Under the pieces are notes generated by a model. That model had not been told where the DNA came from. It saw only the letters and a list, made by a program, of their open reading frames with translations, and did not search any database. The position numbers and the translations under genes are program-made. 64,000 nucleotides of DNA, from the NCBI GenBank assembly GCA_016938235.1, contig JAFGVA010000109.1, positions 1-64,000 of the forward strand, given 5' to 3'. Source of the stretch: Bacteroidales bacterium. GTDB taxonomy: Bacteria > Bacteroidota > Bacteroidia > Bacteroidales > UBA10428. Positions 1-8,526 of this stretch are shown here, one piece after another (position 1 is the first letter of the stretch; each line of letters begins with the position of its first letter).

Positions 1-103
1 ATATTTCAGCGGACATACTATATGATAAAGAAGTAAAGTTTTGTTATGTCGTTTTAGTAGATGCTCACTCATTCTACTAAATTACGCCTTTTCAAAGCGT
101 CAT

Positions 104-154
104 GAAAACCTTTAGGTTTTCAAACTTTCCTCTATACCCCGAGGCAGAGCCTCG
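104..154. repeat. two short hairpins upstream of the collagen-like gene
   Basis: Positions 104-121 form a perfect 7-bp stem (GAAAACC, loop TTTA, GGTTTTC). Positions 140-154 form a 6-bp stem (CGAGGC, AGA, GCCTCG). No open frame fits here. Paired hairpins of this kind are common in intergenic Bacteroidota repeats, so this may be a dispersed repeat or the terminator zone of a gene lying left of the window. No poly-T tract follows either hairpin, so a terminator role is weak. The rest of bases 1-229 shows nothing else I can support. Confidence 0.4.
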
Positions 155-229
155 AGGAATTCTTTAGATTAACATACTCATATTTGGCATTATTCTTGAT
201 ATTATTATACTGTATATAAACCTTTAACC

Positions 230-1654
230 ATGTTGCAAATCAAAGCTTTAAGTTTGATTGTTCTAATTGGTCTGACGAGCAATTCCGGTTATTCAAAATT
301 TGTCAGGAGTTATAGGCATATACGGCCAAAAAAAATCGAAAACATTGTAGTAAGATATGATCCGAATGTATTAAGAATTCCCGGAAACTCGTTCCAGATT
401 GGAGTAACTACCGTACTTGAAAATGGAGCCATTGCCAATACTAAGGGTTACCTTAGTGGTAAAACAAATTGGAGGAATTTTAAAATTGAAGTTGAAGGGG
501 GTTGCTTTTTGTTTGGAAAAATCAGGATTCATAAAACAGATGAATATACAAAAGACAGGTTTCTGATTGTAAAAGTTTATTCACGAAAAGCAAAAACCCT
601 GCTTAAGGTTCAGAAAATTGCACTGAATTATGAAACGAGCTTGGATATTGCCTTGAAACCCGGCTATAGAAAAGCACCCGGCAATTATATTGAGTATGCA
701 ATTGTGAAATATTACGACAATGAATCAACCGAGATCATCAAATTAAGAAGGCTCAATGAACTTACTGATGAATATATAGCTACGATAAGCGGAGCAAGAA
801 TCTGGCGAAATAAAATAATTATCAATGAAGATCCCTTTTCAATAATTAATCACACAGTAAGAATTGAGCTGGCTTTTAAAAAGGCACCTATGATATCAAC
901 CAGAAAAGAGATTGTTATGGATTACAAGGACAATTACCGGAAAAGCGTATATGCTTCATCTGGTTTTAGCGGAAATGCTGGTTGTAGCGGAAGCACTGGT
1001 TCGGCGGGTTGTTGCGGATCAAGAGGTGGAAATGGTGAAAATGGCAAACATGGTTACAATGGATATTGCCTTGATGTTTTTGCCGATATTTTCTTTGACA
1101 CCATGATTCATGAACAACTTATGTATGTTGAAATCTCATACATGAATGGTTCTTTAATCTCGCGTTATTTAGTTAACACAGACGGTGGTTCAATAAAAAT
1201 AAACTCTTGTGGAGGCGATGGTGGCGACGGAGGTAATGGGGGTTGCGGCGGTGATGGTGGTAAAGGAAATGACGGTGACTGGTATACCTATGAAAAACGT
1301 ATTAATGACAGTACGGTTGTAACCATCGATGAGCAAAAACCAGGCGGAAAGGGTGGTAATGGTGGTCGAGGTGGTGATGGTGGACATGGCGGCAACGGTG
1401 GTAATGGTGGCGATGTATTTGTTCACTATACTCCCTGTTGCGAATCTTATCTGCATTTATTAAACGCATACAGCATTGCCGGAGACAGTGGCGACGGCGG
1501 ACTTGGTGGTTCAGGAGGCAGCGGTGGATCGGGCGGTTCTGGTAATCCTGCCGGAAGTTCCGGATCAAACGGAGATTCCGGATATTGGGGCAGCGATGGA
1601 TATAATGGCTATTCCGGAGAGGTAGAATATATAATGGTTTATGCTGAAAACTAA
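230..1654 (+). CDS. secreted collagen-like glycine-rich protein
   Basis: A 474-residue protein with a hydrophobic N-terminal signal sequence (about residues 1-22). Residues 25-235 form a non-repetitive, probably beta-rich region of unknown family. The second half has four Gly-rich blocks, near residues 245-280, 326-352, 372-396 and 423-465. These are built of GxxGxxG and GGxGGx triplets like collagen-like bacterial proteins, with several Cys (CSG, CCG, CGG) that could cross-link. No T9SS C-terminal domain or anchor is visible, so it is probably periplasmic or surface-exposed by an unknown route. It converges with hypB and their ends overlap by 4 bp. Antisense frames across the Gly blocks are shadows of the biased codons. 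Family and role are unknown; a structural or adhesive role is inference. Confidence 0.75.
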   Translation: MLQIKALSLIVLIGLTSNSGYSKFVRSYRHIRPKKIENIVVRYDPNVLRIPGNSFQIGVTTVLENGAIANTKGYLSGKTNWRNFKIEVEGGCFLFGKIRIHKTDEYTKDRFLIVKVYSRKAKTLLKVQKIALNYETSLDIALKPGYRKAPGNYIEYAIVKYYDNESTEIIKLRRLNELTDEYIATISGARIWRNKIIINEDPFSIINHTVRIELAFKKAPMISTRKEIVMDYKDNYRKSVYASSGFSGNAGCSGSTGSAGCCGSRGGNGENGKHGYNGYCLDVFADIFFDTMIHEQLMYVEISYMNGSLISRYLVNTDGGSIKINSCGGDGGDGGNGGCGGDGGKGNDGDWYTYEKRINDSTVVTIDEQKPGGKGGNGGRGGDGGHGGNGGNGGDVFVHYTPCCESYLHLLNAYSIAGDSGDGGLGGSGGSGGSGGSGNPAGSSGSNGDSGYWGSDGYNGYSGEVEYIMVYAEN

Positions 1655-2439
1655 ACACTAATCCATTTCAAAACTTCCGCGAGACCAAGTTTCTTAGTAG
1701 CTGAAACTTCTAAAAAATCAAGGTGGTGATTAATTCTTAATGCATTCTCTTTAAACTGCTGAACATTAAAACTGACATAGGGCAGAAGGTCTGTTTTGCT
1801 AATTATACAAAGCTGCGAAGTTTCAAACATATTTGGATACTTCAGCGGTTTATCGTCACCCTCGGTAACACTTACAATTACTATTCTTGACCTTTCGCCT
1901 AAATCAAACAATGCAGGACAAACCAGATTTCCTACATTCTCGATAAAAAGGAGTGAATTTTCTGCCGGAGCCAGACTTTTCACAGCCTGGTTTACCATTT
2001 CTGCATCGAGATGACAACCATTACCTGTATTAATCTGGATAGCAGCTGCCCCAGCGTTCTCAATACGTTGCGCATCGTTAAGCGTTTGTTGATCGCCCTC
2101 AATTACATAAATTCCATTTTTTGTGTCCGAAGCTTTTATAAGTACCTCCAACAGGGTGGTTTTGCCACTTCCCGGAGAGCTGACAAGATTAAATGCCCTG
2201 ATATTTTTTGCTTGAAAATAGCCACGGTTTCTTTCCGCAACAAGTTTATTCTGATTTAAAACTGTTGTACCCAGTTCTATTGTTTCTGCATGACCATGCG
2301 AATGTTCATTTCCATGGCCATGTCCGTGGCCATGACTATGTCCTTCTTTTTCCTCAACTTTGATTTGATTCCCGTTTTCTTTAGGACTGGAAATCGTAAA
2401 CCCCTGTTTGGGATCTGAGCATTCGCAAGTATCACACAT
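1651..2439 (-). CDS. hypB: hydrogenase nickel incorporation GTPase HypB
   Basis: A 262-residue GTPase that powers nickel insertion into the [NiFe] hydrogenase large subunit together with HypA. It starts MCDTCECSDP, the N-terminal Cys motif of HypB (C2, C5, C7), then has a His-rich stretch of HG/HSH repeats at about residues 34-52 that should store or chelate nickel. The G-domain has the P-loop SSPGSGKTT near residue 88, followed by the HypB-typical VIEGDQQT and NTGNGCHLD segments and ISKTDLLP for guanine recognition. It is the last gene of the minus-strand hyp group, separated from hypA by 312 bp that contain a dispersed repeat. Target enzyme: HoxH in this window. Confidence 0.96.
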   Translation of the reverse strand: MCDTCECSDPKQGFTISSPKENGNQIKVEEKEGHSHGHGHGHGNEHSHGHAETIELGTTVLNQNKLVAERNRGYFQAKNIRAFNLVSSPGSGKTTLLEVLIKASDTKNGIYVIEGDQQTLNDAQRIENAGAAAIQINTGNGCHLDAEMVNQAVKSLAPAENSLLFIENVGNLVCPALFDLGERSRIVIVSVTEGDDKPLKYPNMFETSQLCIISKTDLLPYVSFNVQQFKENALRINHHLDFLEVSATKKLGLAEVLKWISV

Positions 2440-2598
2440 AGCTGAAAATGATTTGGTTTATATCTCTAAATATAGTTAAAATGAAACAAGAGTACAAGGG
2501 CTTTACGATCAGGAATGAATAATATTAACAGGAGTCAGGAGAAAGAAGATAGTGATAAGAGGTAAATTTAGGGAATCTGGAACTTTATTATTTACTTA

Positions 2599-2715
2599 TT
2601 GGCGGAGTTTTTTCGTAACTCGTTGATTTTCATATTGACTCTGCTCGATGTGAGGGTCAGTTCGAGCGGAGTCGGAAACTAGTTCTTCAGTTAGTTACAT
2701 ATTTAATTCCGCCAA
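2599..2715. repeat. dispersed intergenic repeat, copy 1 (about 117 bp)
   Basis: The element is bounded by an 8-bp terminal inverted repeat: TTGGCGGA at 2599-2606 and TCCGCCAA at 2708-2715. Inside lies a core with GGTCAGTTCGAGCGGAGTCG. A diverged copy in the opposite orientation lies at 16426-16543. By eye the two share most positions after reverse complementing one. No reading frame crosses it. The remainder of the 2440-2751 gap shows nothing else. Elements with this kind of CGAGCGnAGTCG core are common in Bacteroidota genomes; mobility is unproven. Confidence 0.75.
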
Positions 2716-2751
2716 CGAGTTTATTATTTATTATCCATTTTACACTCTAAA

Positions 2752-3093
2752 TCACTCTACTTCCAATCTTCGAACATTAAATTCCCTGCCCGATATGATG
2801 TCTTTATATATTCCCTGACAATGAGGACAAACAGAGAAAAAGTCGTTCAATTCAAATTCATTCTTACAAGTAAGACAAATTGCTTTTCCTTTAATCCGGT
2901 GCCTGATAATTTTTGCGTTTTTTAGTGCAGGATGATTCATGAGAGATTTCAAGGCCATATCAAGTGCCGGAACCTCAACTCCTGATAATTCTCCAATATC
3001 AAGTTCAATTCGGTTAACCTGTTTTTTGCCTGCATTCCTGAGTGAATCCAAAACAATATCAATAATTTCTGAGGCTAATGAAAATTCGTGCAT
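2752..3093 (-). CDS. hypA: hydrogenase nickel incorporation protein HypA
   Basis: A 113-residue nickel metallochaperone that binds Ni(II) through its N-terminal MHE motif (MHEFSLASEI) and has a structural zinc site. The zinc ligands are two CxxC pairs, CLTC near residue 73 and CPHC near residue 90. It delivers nickel to the hydrogenase large subunit with HypB. Length is normal for the family. It lies 15 bp downstream of hypE on the same strand, so it is probably co-transcribed with hypFCDE. Confidence 0.95.
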   Translation of the reverse strand: MHEFSLASEIIDIVLDSLRNAGKKQVNRIELDIGELSGVEVPALDMALKSLMNHPALKNAKIIRHRIKGKAICLTCKNEFELNDFFSVCPHCQGIYKDIISGREFNVRRLEVE

Positions 3094-3108
3094 AAGTACA
3101 AAACTTGT

Positions 3109-4125
3109 TTAGCAGATTCTGGGTAACATCTCCCCAGCCAGCATGTCAACAATGCGCGTTCCGCCAATAACCGAGTTCATAATTACTCTGCCGGGAGCAC
3201 GTTTGTTTATTTCTCCGACAATTTCAGCTTTTTTACCAAATTCGCAAGATTTAATTTGTTCCAGAATTGCTTCTGCTGTTTCACTCTCAACAATAATTAC
3301 TACTTTACCTTCATTTGCAAGATATAGCGGATCGTAACCAAATATTTCACATACACCTTCAACCTCGCATCGAACCGGAATTTTATTTTCAAAGAGTTCT
3401 ATTCCCAACTCACTATCAGCACATATTTCGTTAAGTACTGTTGCTAATCCACCCCTTGTAACATCGCGCATAAAACTTATTTTTCCGGGAAAATTTGTAT
3501 AAAGCGGAAGTATGAGTTTGTTAAGTGGTGCTACATCCGATAATACCTCACGCTCAAAACTAATGCTACTCCGGGCTGAAAGAACTGCCATGGCATGATC
3601 CCCCAGGCAGCCCGACACTATTACTTTATCTCCTGCTCTAAGCTTTGGGGTTTTCCAGAGTTTTGATTCCGATTCAATCGCATCTCCGATTCCTGCTGTA
3701 TTAATAAATATTTTATCGCATTGTCCTTTTTTAACCACCTTGGTGTCTCCGGTTATTATTTCTACACCAGCTTTCCTGGCTTCATCAGCCATTGAGGCAA
3801 CAATTTTAACCAGATCATCAATCAGAAAACCTTCTTCTATAATAAATCCGGCACTTAAATACTTAGGAACAGCTCCGGATACCAACAAATCATTCACAGT
3901 TCCGCTTACTGCCAGTTTACCAATATCACCTCCCGGGAAAAAAATCGGATCAATAACATACGAATCCGTCGTAAAAGCAGTAAAAGCAGATGTTTTTATT
4001 ACTGATGCATCGTTTAAAACAGACAAAGATTTGTTCGAAAAATGCCTGACAAAAATACGTTGTATAAGCTGATGAGATAGCTTTCCTCCTGCTCCATGAC
4101 CCATTAATATTTTCTGATTTGACAT
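3109..4125 (-). CDS. hypE: hydrogenase maturation protein HypE
   Basis: A PurM-like ATPase that dehydrates the carbamoyl group received from HypF on its C-terminal Cys to thiocyanate, supplying the CN ligands of the [NiFe] site. The protein begins MSNQKILMGHGAGGK and ends MLPRIC; the terminal PRI-C is the essential HypE tail. A longer frame is open to 4209, but its extra 28 residues would overlap hypD and have no family counterpart, so I chose 4125 (339 residues). The gap to hypD is 22 bp. It acts with HypC, HypD and HypF, all encoded alongside. Confidence 0.95.
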   Translation of the reverse strand: MSNQKILMGHGAGGKLSHQLIQRIFVRHFSNKSLSVLNDASVIKTSAFTAFTTDSYVIDPIFFPGGDIGKLAVSGTVNDLLVSGAVPKYLSAGFIIEEGFLIDDLVKIVASMADEARKAGVEIITGDTKVVKKGQCDKIFINTAGIGDAIESESKLWKTPKLRAGDKVIVSGCLGDHAMAVLSARSSISFEREVLSDVAPLNKLILPLYTNFPGKISFMRDVTRGGLATVLNEICADSELGIELFENKIPVRCEVEGVCEIFGYDPLYLANEGKVVIIVESETAEAILEQIKSCEFGKKAEIVGEINKRAPGRVIMNSVIGGTRIVDMLAGEMLPRIC

Positions 4126-4147
4126 ACTGATAATAATTATCTTTAAG

Positions 4148-5227
4148 CTAAAAATTATACCTGTAATATGCTGCACATGTACCCTCCGAAGAAACCATGC
4201 ATGCCCCAATGGGATTTTCAGGAACGCATATCTTTCCGAATAATTTGCAGTCTTGCGGCTTATTTTTACCGCTGAGAATATTACCGCAAAGACATCCTTT
4301 TGGTTCAGGAACCTCTTTTACTTCCAGTTCAAATTGAAGTTCTGCATTATACCGGCTAAATTCATCTTTTAATTTAAGCCCGCTATCCGGCACATTACCA
4401 ATACCTCTCCAACCGGTATTGCATGTTTCAAAAACACTTTCAACCAGTTTTTGAGCTTTAAGGTTCCCTTTGTAGTTTACAGCCCTTTTGTATTGAATGT
4501 CAACGGATGGTTTTCCCTTTTCCTGTTGCTCAACCAGCATTAGCAGAGACTGAAGAATATCCAGGGGTTCAAATCCTGAGATTACAACAGAAATATTGAA
4601 ATCGACTGATAGCTTGTCATAAATTCTGGAGCCGGCAATTGTACTAACATGCCCTGGCCCAATATAGCCGTTAATATCAGCCCCGCCTTTAATTAAAGCT
4701 TCCATAGCAGGAGGCATGATTTTATGTGCTGAAAGAATAAAAAAGTTTTGCAATTGTCTGACCTTAGCATTCAACACAGCAACAGCGGTTGAAGGGGTTG
4801 TTGTCTCAAAACCAATACCAGGGAAAACTACTTTCTTTTGTGGATTTTCTTCAGCAATTTTTAATGCTTCAAGTGTTGAATAAATTATTCGTACATCAGC
4901 GCCAGAGGACTTTTCCTGGTCGAGACTTGAAGCTGTACCCGGCACGCGTATTAAATCTCCGTAAGTTGTAATGATTACCTCTTTCTTTTTGCTTAAAAGA
5001 ATGGCTTTATCAATAAACGAACGTTCTGTAACGCAAACCGGACATCCCGGACCTGATAAAAGCTCTATATTGGGTGGCAACATTTTATGAATACCAAATT
5101 TTCGGATAGCCATGGTATGACCTCCACAAACCTCCATGAAACGAACCGGTTTTCTTGAAATCCTTATAATTTCATTAATCAGATTCGAGGCTAACTTATT
5201 ATCACGGTATTCTTCAAGGTACTTCAT
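4148..5227 (-). CDS. hypD: hydrogenase maturation protein HypD
   Basis: A 359-residue [4Fe-4S] scaffold protein on which, with HypC, the Fe(CN)2CO unit is assembled. Signature motifs are CGGHTMAIRKFG near residue 39, SGPGCPVCVTE near residue 58, and a C-terminal Cys group (CLCG, DCKLFGKIC, GACMV, GTCAAY) that binds the cluster. The start codon overlaps the stop of hypC by 4 bp, indicating translational coupling. Length is typical. Confidence 0.96.
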   Translation of the reverse strand: MKYLEEYRDNKLASNLINEIIRISRKPVRFMEVCGGHTMAIRKFGIHKMLPPNIELLSGPGCPVCVTERSFIDKAILLSKKKEVIITTYGDLIRVPGTASSLDQEKSSGADVRIIYSTLEALKIAEENPQKKVVFPGIGFETTTPSTAVAVLNAKVRQLQNFFILSAHKIMPPAMEALIKGGADINGYIGPGHVSTIAGSRIYDKLSVDFNISVVISGFEPLDILQSLLMLVEQQEKGKPSVDIQYKRAVNYKGNLKAQKLVESVFETCNTGWRGIGNVPDSGLKLKDEFSRYNAELQFELEVKEVPEPKGCLCGNILSGKNKPQDCKLFGKICVPENPIGACMVSSEGTCAAYYRYNF

Positions 5228-5454
5228 GTGACATCATCAGGATTATCAGTAAGTTGTTTAATCATTTCCAGCATTTTAATTGCTTCGTCCTCATTCACTT
5301 TTTCAAGTGCAAATCCTGTATGAACAAGCACATAATCTCCCAACTTTACATCTTCAACCAGCTGAAGCCCAACGTCGATAATACTACCGCCAACCGAAGC
5401 TTTTGCCATATCGTTGTTTATTTCAATTATTTTAGCCGGTACACTTAAACACAT
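5224..5454 (-). CDS. hypC: hydrogenase assembly chaperone HypC
   Basis: A 76-residue HypC/HybG/HupF family protein. It begins MCLSVPAKI; Cys2 after the initiator Met is the residue that binds the iron precursor and later the HoxH large subunit. The rest is the small OB-like barrel (GDYVLVHTGFALEKV) typical of HypC. It overlaps hypF by 10 bp and hypD by 4 bp. Because only one HypC-type gene is present, it probably serves both HypD binding and HoxH chaperoning. Confidence 0.96.
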   Translation of the reverse strand: MCLSVPAKIIEINNDMAKASVGGSIIDVGLQLVEDVKLGDYVLVHTGFALEKVNEDEAIKMLEMIKQLTDNPDDVT

Positions 5455-7724
5455 TTTTCGAGTTGTTTTGCGGCAACAACCAATTGTCCGAGTGCTATTC
5501 CACCGTCATTACAAGGAATTAGTTGCGGCAGATAGGTTGTAAAACCATTATTTTCCATTAAATCTACTATTTTTTTCGTTAAATATTTATTCTGAAAGGT
5601 TCCTCCTGATAAAACCACTTTCTTTATTCCGGTTTCATGATGAAGCTTCAAGACTGATCTGAATACCACCTGCACAACCGTATTATGAAACTTAGCGGCT
5701 ATTACAGATACCGGTATTTTTGATTCGATTAAATCCTGAACAATCTGTCTTATTACAGGACTCCAGGATACTACATCTTCAAATTCAATACTGTAAAAAT
5801 CATTCACGTGCTCAGCAGCAATGTTTTCAAGCAAAATAGGTGCTTCTGCATGATAGGTAGCATGTGTACAAATTCCAAGAATAGCTGAAACAGCATCAAA
5901 AAGTCGACCTGCACTGCAGGAAAGAGGCATTTTTACTTTTTTTTCAATTCCTTCCAGAACCATTTTCAGCTTATTTTTTCCAATGAGCCTCAGAAAAGGT
6001 AACCCAAACGGTGTGCCCTCTGAAAAAGCCTCAGAAATATAGGCCACAGCACTTCTCCAGGGTTCATATGAAACTTTGTCCCCACCCGGAACAGGAACAT
6101 ATTGAAAATGAACTTTCCTTTCGTAATTCTCAAGATCAGCAACCATTATTTCGCTGCCCCAGATTTTATTGTCGTCGCCATATCCTGTTCCATCATAAGC
6201 TATTCCAATAACCGGCTCATCCAGACCATGCTCTGCCATGCAGGCCGCAATATGAGCATGATGGTGCTGAACCTGTATTATCGTCCCCCCCAGCTTCCTG
6301 GCAAAATTGCCGGACAAATAATCGGGGTGCATATCGCATGCAATTGCCTTGGGCGAAAACCTGAAAAGATTCTTGAAACGCGCATAACTTTCTTCATAAA
6401 ACTGCATGGTTTCAAAATTCTTCAAATCTCCAATATACTGGCTAAGAATTGCCTGTTTTCCCTTACCCATGCAAAAAGCATTGCTCAGTTCAGGACCAGC
6501 AGCAAAGATGCCTTCAACCTCAAAATTTAACAAAACTGGGATTGGAACATACCCCCTTGCCCTGCGAATAATTTGCATCCCCTTAGGGCTTAATTGTACC
6601 ACAGAATCATCAACCCTGTTTAAAATATTTCTGTTATGAAGCAATATTGGTATTTGGTGTTTTTTAAAAATTTTAACAGCTTGTTCATTACTAATTATAA
6701 TTGGACAATCGCTAAAATTAGCACTTGTCATTACCAAAATATCGTGTTTTATGTTTTTAAATAACTGATGATGAAACGGCAGATAAGGTAGAAATATTCC
6801 AAGGGTCTTCAGTCCACGGTTTATGTCTGAAGGAAATTTATTAGAAAGCTTTTGTTTAATCAATAATACAGGGCAGGCCAAAGAACTTAACAGTACCTCC
6901 TCTGCCTCATTTAATTCTACATATTTTTTTGCTGTTGCTATGTCTTTAACCATCAAAGCAAATGGTTTACTGTCACGCAATTTTATTTCCCTTAGCTTTT
7001 TAAGTGCCTTCTCATCGAATGGATTACATGCCAGGTGAAAGCCTCCCAATCCCTTCATAGCAATTACCTGTGATTCCGACAATGCCTTGTTCAGCGCCAA
7101 TAATATTTTATGAAGTTTCTCGTTTGTTTCTCCATTCAGTATTAAAGAATAGGAAGGACCGCAATTATTACATGCCACAGGTTGAGCATGAAACCTTCTG
7201 TCAGTGATATTCTTGTATTCGGCAGCACAAACAGGACACATTTCGAAATCCTTCATACTTGTATTTTGTCTGTCATAAGGAAGGCTTTCGATAATCGAAA
7301 AGCGAGGACCGCAATTGGTGCAATTGGTAAAAGGATAATCAATTCTATGTTCCTGCTCATTCATATCGCGAATACAACCTTCGCAAACAGCAATATCAGG
7401 ACTGATTAATGTAACCGAATCATCAATGGATACTGATTCAACAATAGAAAAATCAGTATATACAGGCTTCCAGATTTCTGATCTTTTAAACGAAATTATT
7501 TGCGATGATTCAGGAGCTTTGAGGGGCAGTTCAGTTATAAAAGATTCAATATCTGCATTCCAACCCTGAAGATGAATAATTACCCCGTTATTCTGATTAT
7601 AAACTTCTCCGGTAAGTCGATGAAGCTTAGCCAATTTATAAATAAAGGGCCGAAAACCAACACCCTGGATTAAACCTGTGAGTTCAAGAACTGTTGTAAG
7701 AATATTCTCATTGGTTTTAGGCAT
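5445..7724 (-). CDS. hypF: carbamoyltransferase HypF
   Basis: A 759-residue enzyme that makes a carbamoyl adenylate from carbamoyl phosphate and ATP and passes the carbamoyl group to the HypE C-terminal Cys. The domain order is canonical: acylphosphatase-like (residues about 10-95, GLIQGVGFRPFIYKLA), two zinc-finger Cys4 motifs (about 115-195, CEGC, CTNCGPRFS, CPVC, CNNCGPSY), YrdC-like (about 205-395), and a Kae1/HypF C-terminal domain with the metal motif HHHAHIAACMAEHG near residue 485. It is the first gene of the minus-strand hyp operon and is divergent from rex across about 119 bp. Confidence 0.96.
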   Translation of the reverse strand: MPKTNENILTTVLELTGLIQGVGFRPFIYKLAKLHRLTGEVYNQNNGVIIHLQGWNADIESFITELPLKAPESSQIISFKRSEIWKPVYTDFSIVESVSIDDSVTLISPDIAVCEGCIRDMNEQEHRIDYPFTNCTNCGPRFSIIESLPYDRQNTSMKDFEMCPVCAAEYKNITDRRFHAQPVACNNCGPSYSLILNGETNEKLHKILLALNKALSESQVIAMKGLGGFHLACNPFDEKALKKLREIKLRDSKPFALMVKDIATAKKYVELNEAEEVLLSSLACPVLLIKQKLSNKFPSDINRGLKTLGIFLPYLPFHHQLFKNIKHDILVMTSANFSDCPIIISNEQAVKIFKKHQIPILLHNRNILNRVDDSVVQLSPKGMQIIRRARGYVPIPVLLNFEVEGIFAAGPELSNAFCMGKGKQAILSQYIGDLKNFETMQFYEESYARFKNLFRFSPKAIACDMHPDYLSGNFARKLGGTIIQVQHHHAHIAACMAEHGLDEPVIGIAYDGTGYGDDNKIWGSEIMVADLENYERKVHFQYVPVPGGDKVSYEPWRSAVAYISEAFSEGTPFGLPFLRLIGKNKLKMVLEGIEKKVKMPLSCSAGRLFDAVSAILGICTHATYHAEAPILLENIAAEHVNDFYSIEFEDVVSWSPVIRQIVQDLIESKIPVSVIAAKFHNTVVQVVFRSVLKLHHETGIKKVVLSGGTFQNKYLTKKIVDLMENNGFTTYLPQLIPCNDGGIALGQLVVAAKQLEKCV

Positions 7725-7843
7725 TGCTTAGAGAATGAGATGAAGAATTCAGATTGAATTTCTAAATTAATCTACTTTGCCGGACTTCCTTACTTTCTAC
7801 CTGAATTTTTATCATTAATTGTATATTTACAACTGTAACATCA

Positions 7844-8473
7844 GTGGAAACAGTGAAAGTAAAAGATCTTCCTCCAAGAACCGTGGAACGTTTAAGCAAG
7901 TACAGGCGTTTACTAAGCAAATACAGCATAGACGAAAAGAATTTTATTTACTCTCATGATTTAGCACGCCTGCTTAATTTAACCCCGGTACAGGTAAGAA
8001 GAGATCTTATGCTTATAGGAGTTTCTGGCAATCACCGGCGTGGATATAATGTAAAAGAACTTATTGATCACATTAGCAAAATAATTGATACCGAAAACGG
8101 ACATAATCTGGCAATTGTAGGAATGGGTAACCTTGGCAGAGCTGTTACTGCTTTTATCAGAAAAAATGAAACAAAAATGAACATTGTAGCCGGCTTTGAT
8201 ATAGATTCTGAGAAAACGGGCAAAGAAATAGCCGGAGTTAATTGTTATCATGTTCAGAAAATACAGGACAAAATAAAAGAACTGGAAATTGATATCGCAA
8301 TTCTCACCACATCTCCCGATGCAACAACAGAAATTATTCAGTTGCTTATTCAGAATGGAATAAAAGGCATATTAAATTTCACCTCTGTACACCTTGACAT
8401 TCCAAAAAATATCTATCTGAAAAATTACGATATCATAACATCGTTGGAAGAAATAGGTTTTTTTATAAAATAA
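7844..8473 (+). CDS. rex: redox-sensing transcriptional repressor Rex (copy 1)
   Basis: A 209-residue Rex repressor that senses the NADH/NAD+ ratio. It has an N-terminal winged helix (LARLLNLTPVQVRRDL, about residues 42-57) and a Rossmann domain with the GxGxxG loop AIVGMGNLGRAV near residue 90. The start is GTG at 7844; the Rex core begins 10 residues later at LPPRTVERLSKYR. A TATATTTA (7/8 match to TAnnTTTG) lies at 7822-7829. It is divergent from hypF and convergent with ald. A second rex (52952-53581) differs clearly in sequence. Likely targets are the palindromes described near 9.85, 16.6, 23.6 and 52.9 kb. Confidence 0.93.
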   Translation: METVKVKDLPPRTVERLSKYRRLLSKYSIDEKNFIYSHDLARLLNLTPVQVRRDLMLIGVSGNHRRGYNVKELIDHISKIIDTENGHNLAIVGMGNLGRAVTAFIRKNETKMNIVAGFDIDSEKTGKEIAGVNCYHVQKIQDKIKELEIDIAILTTSPDATTEIIQLLIQNGIKGILNFTSVHLDIPKNIYLKNYDIITSLEEIGFFIK

Positions 8474-8475
8474 AA

Positions 8476-8504
8476 GAGCCGTTCAGGTTAAACCCAAACG
8501 GCTC
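8476..8504 (-). terminator. rho-independent terminator of ald, shared with rex
   Basis: An 8-bp perfect stem GAGCCGTT / AACGGCTC with a 13-nt loop lies between the converging rex and ald genes. Read on the minus strand, the stem is followed by CTTTTATTTTA, a usable U-run, so it best terminates ald. On the plus strand no U-run follows, although the hairpin may still help rex. Confidence 0.8.
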
Positions 8505-8526
8505 GTGAACAATAGGTTCATAATAT

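Noticed and set aside
1190-1658. Open frames on the minus strand across the glycine-rich gene (88 and 118 residues)
   Set aside because: They arise from repetitive GGN codons read in antisense, giving His/Thr/Arg-rich low-complexity products without any start context. The plus-strand protein with a signal peptide explains the region.
4126-4209. Longer N-terminus for HypE reaching into hypD
   Set aside because: The extra 28 residues have no HypE counterpart and overlap hypD. The start at 4125 gives the expected MGHGAGGK beginning.
7820-7836. TTGTATATTTACAA palindrome in the rex1 promoter
   Set aside because: The arms are TTGTA/TACAA with total length 14, not the 18-bp Rex form, and it overlaps the likely -7 box, which explains the sequence. 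Autoregulation by this site is not supported.
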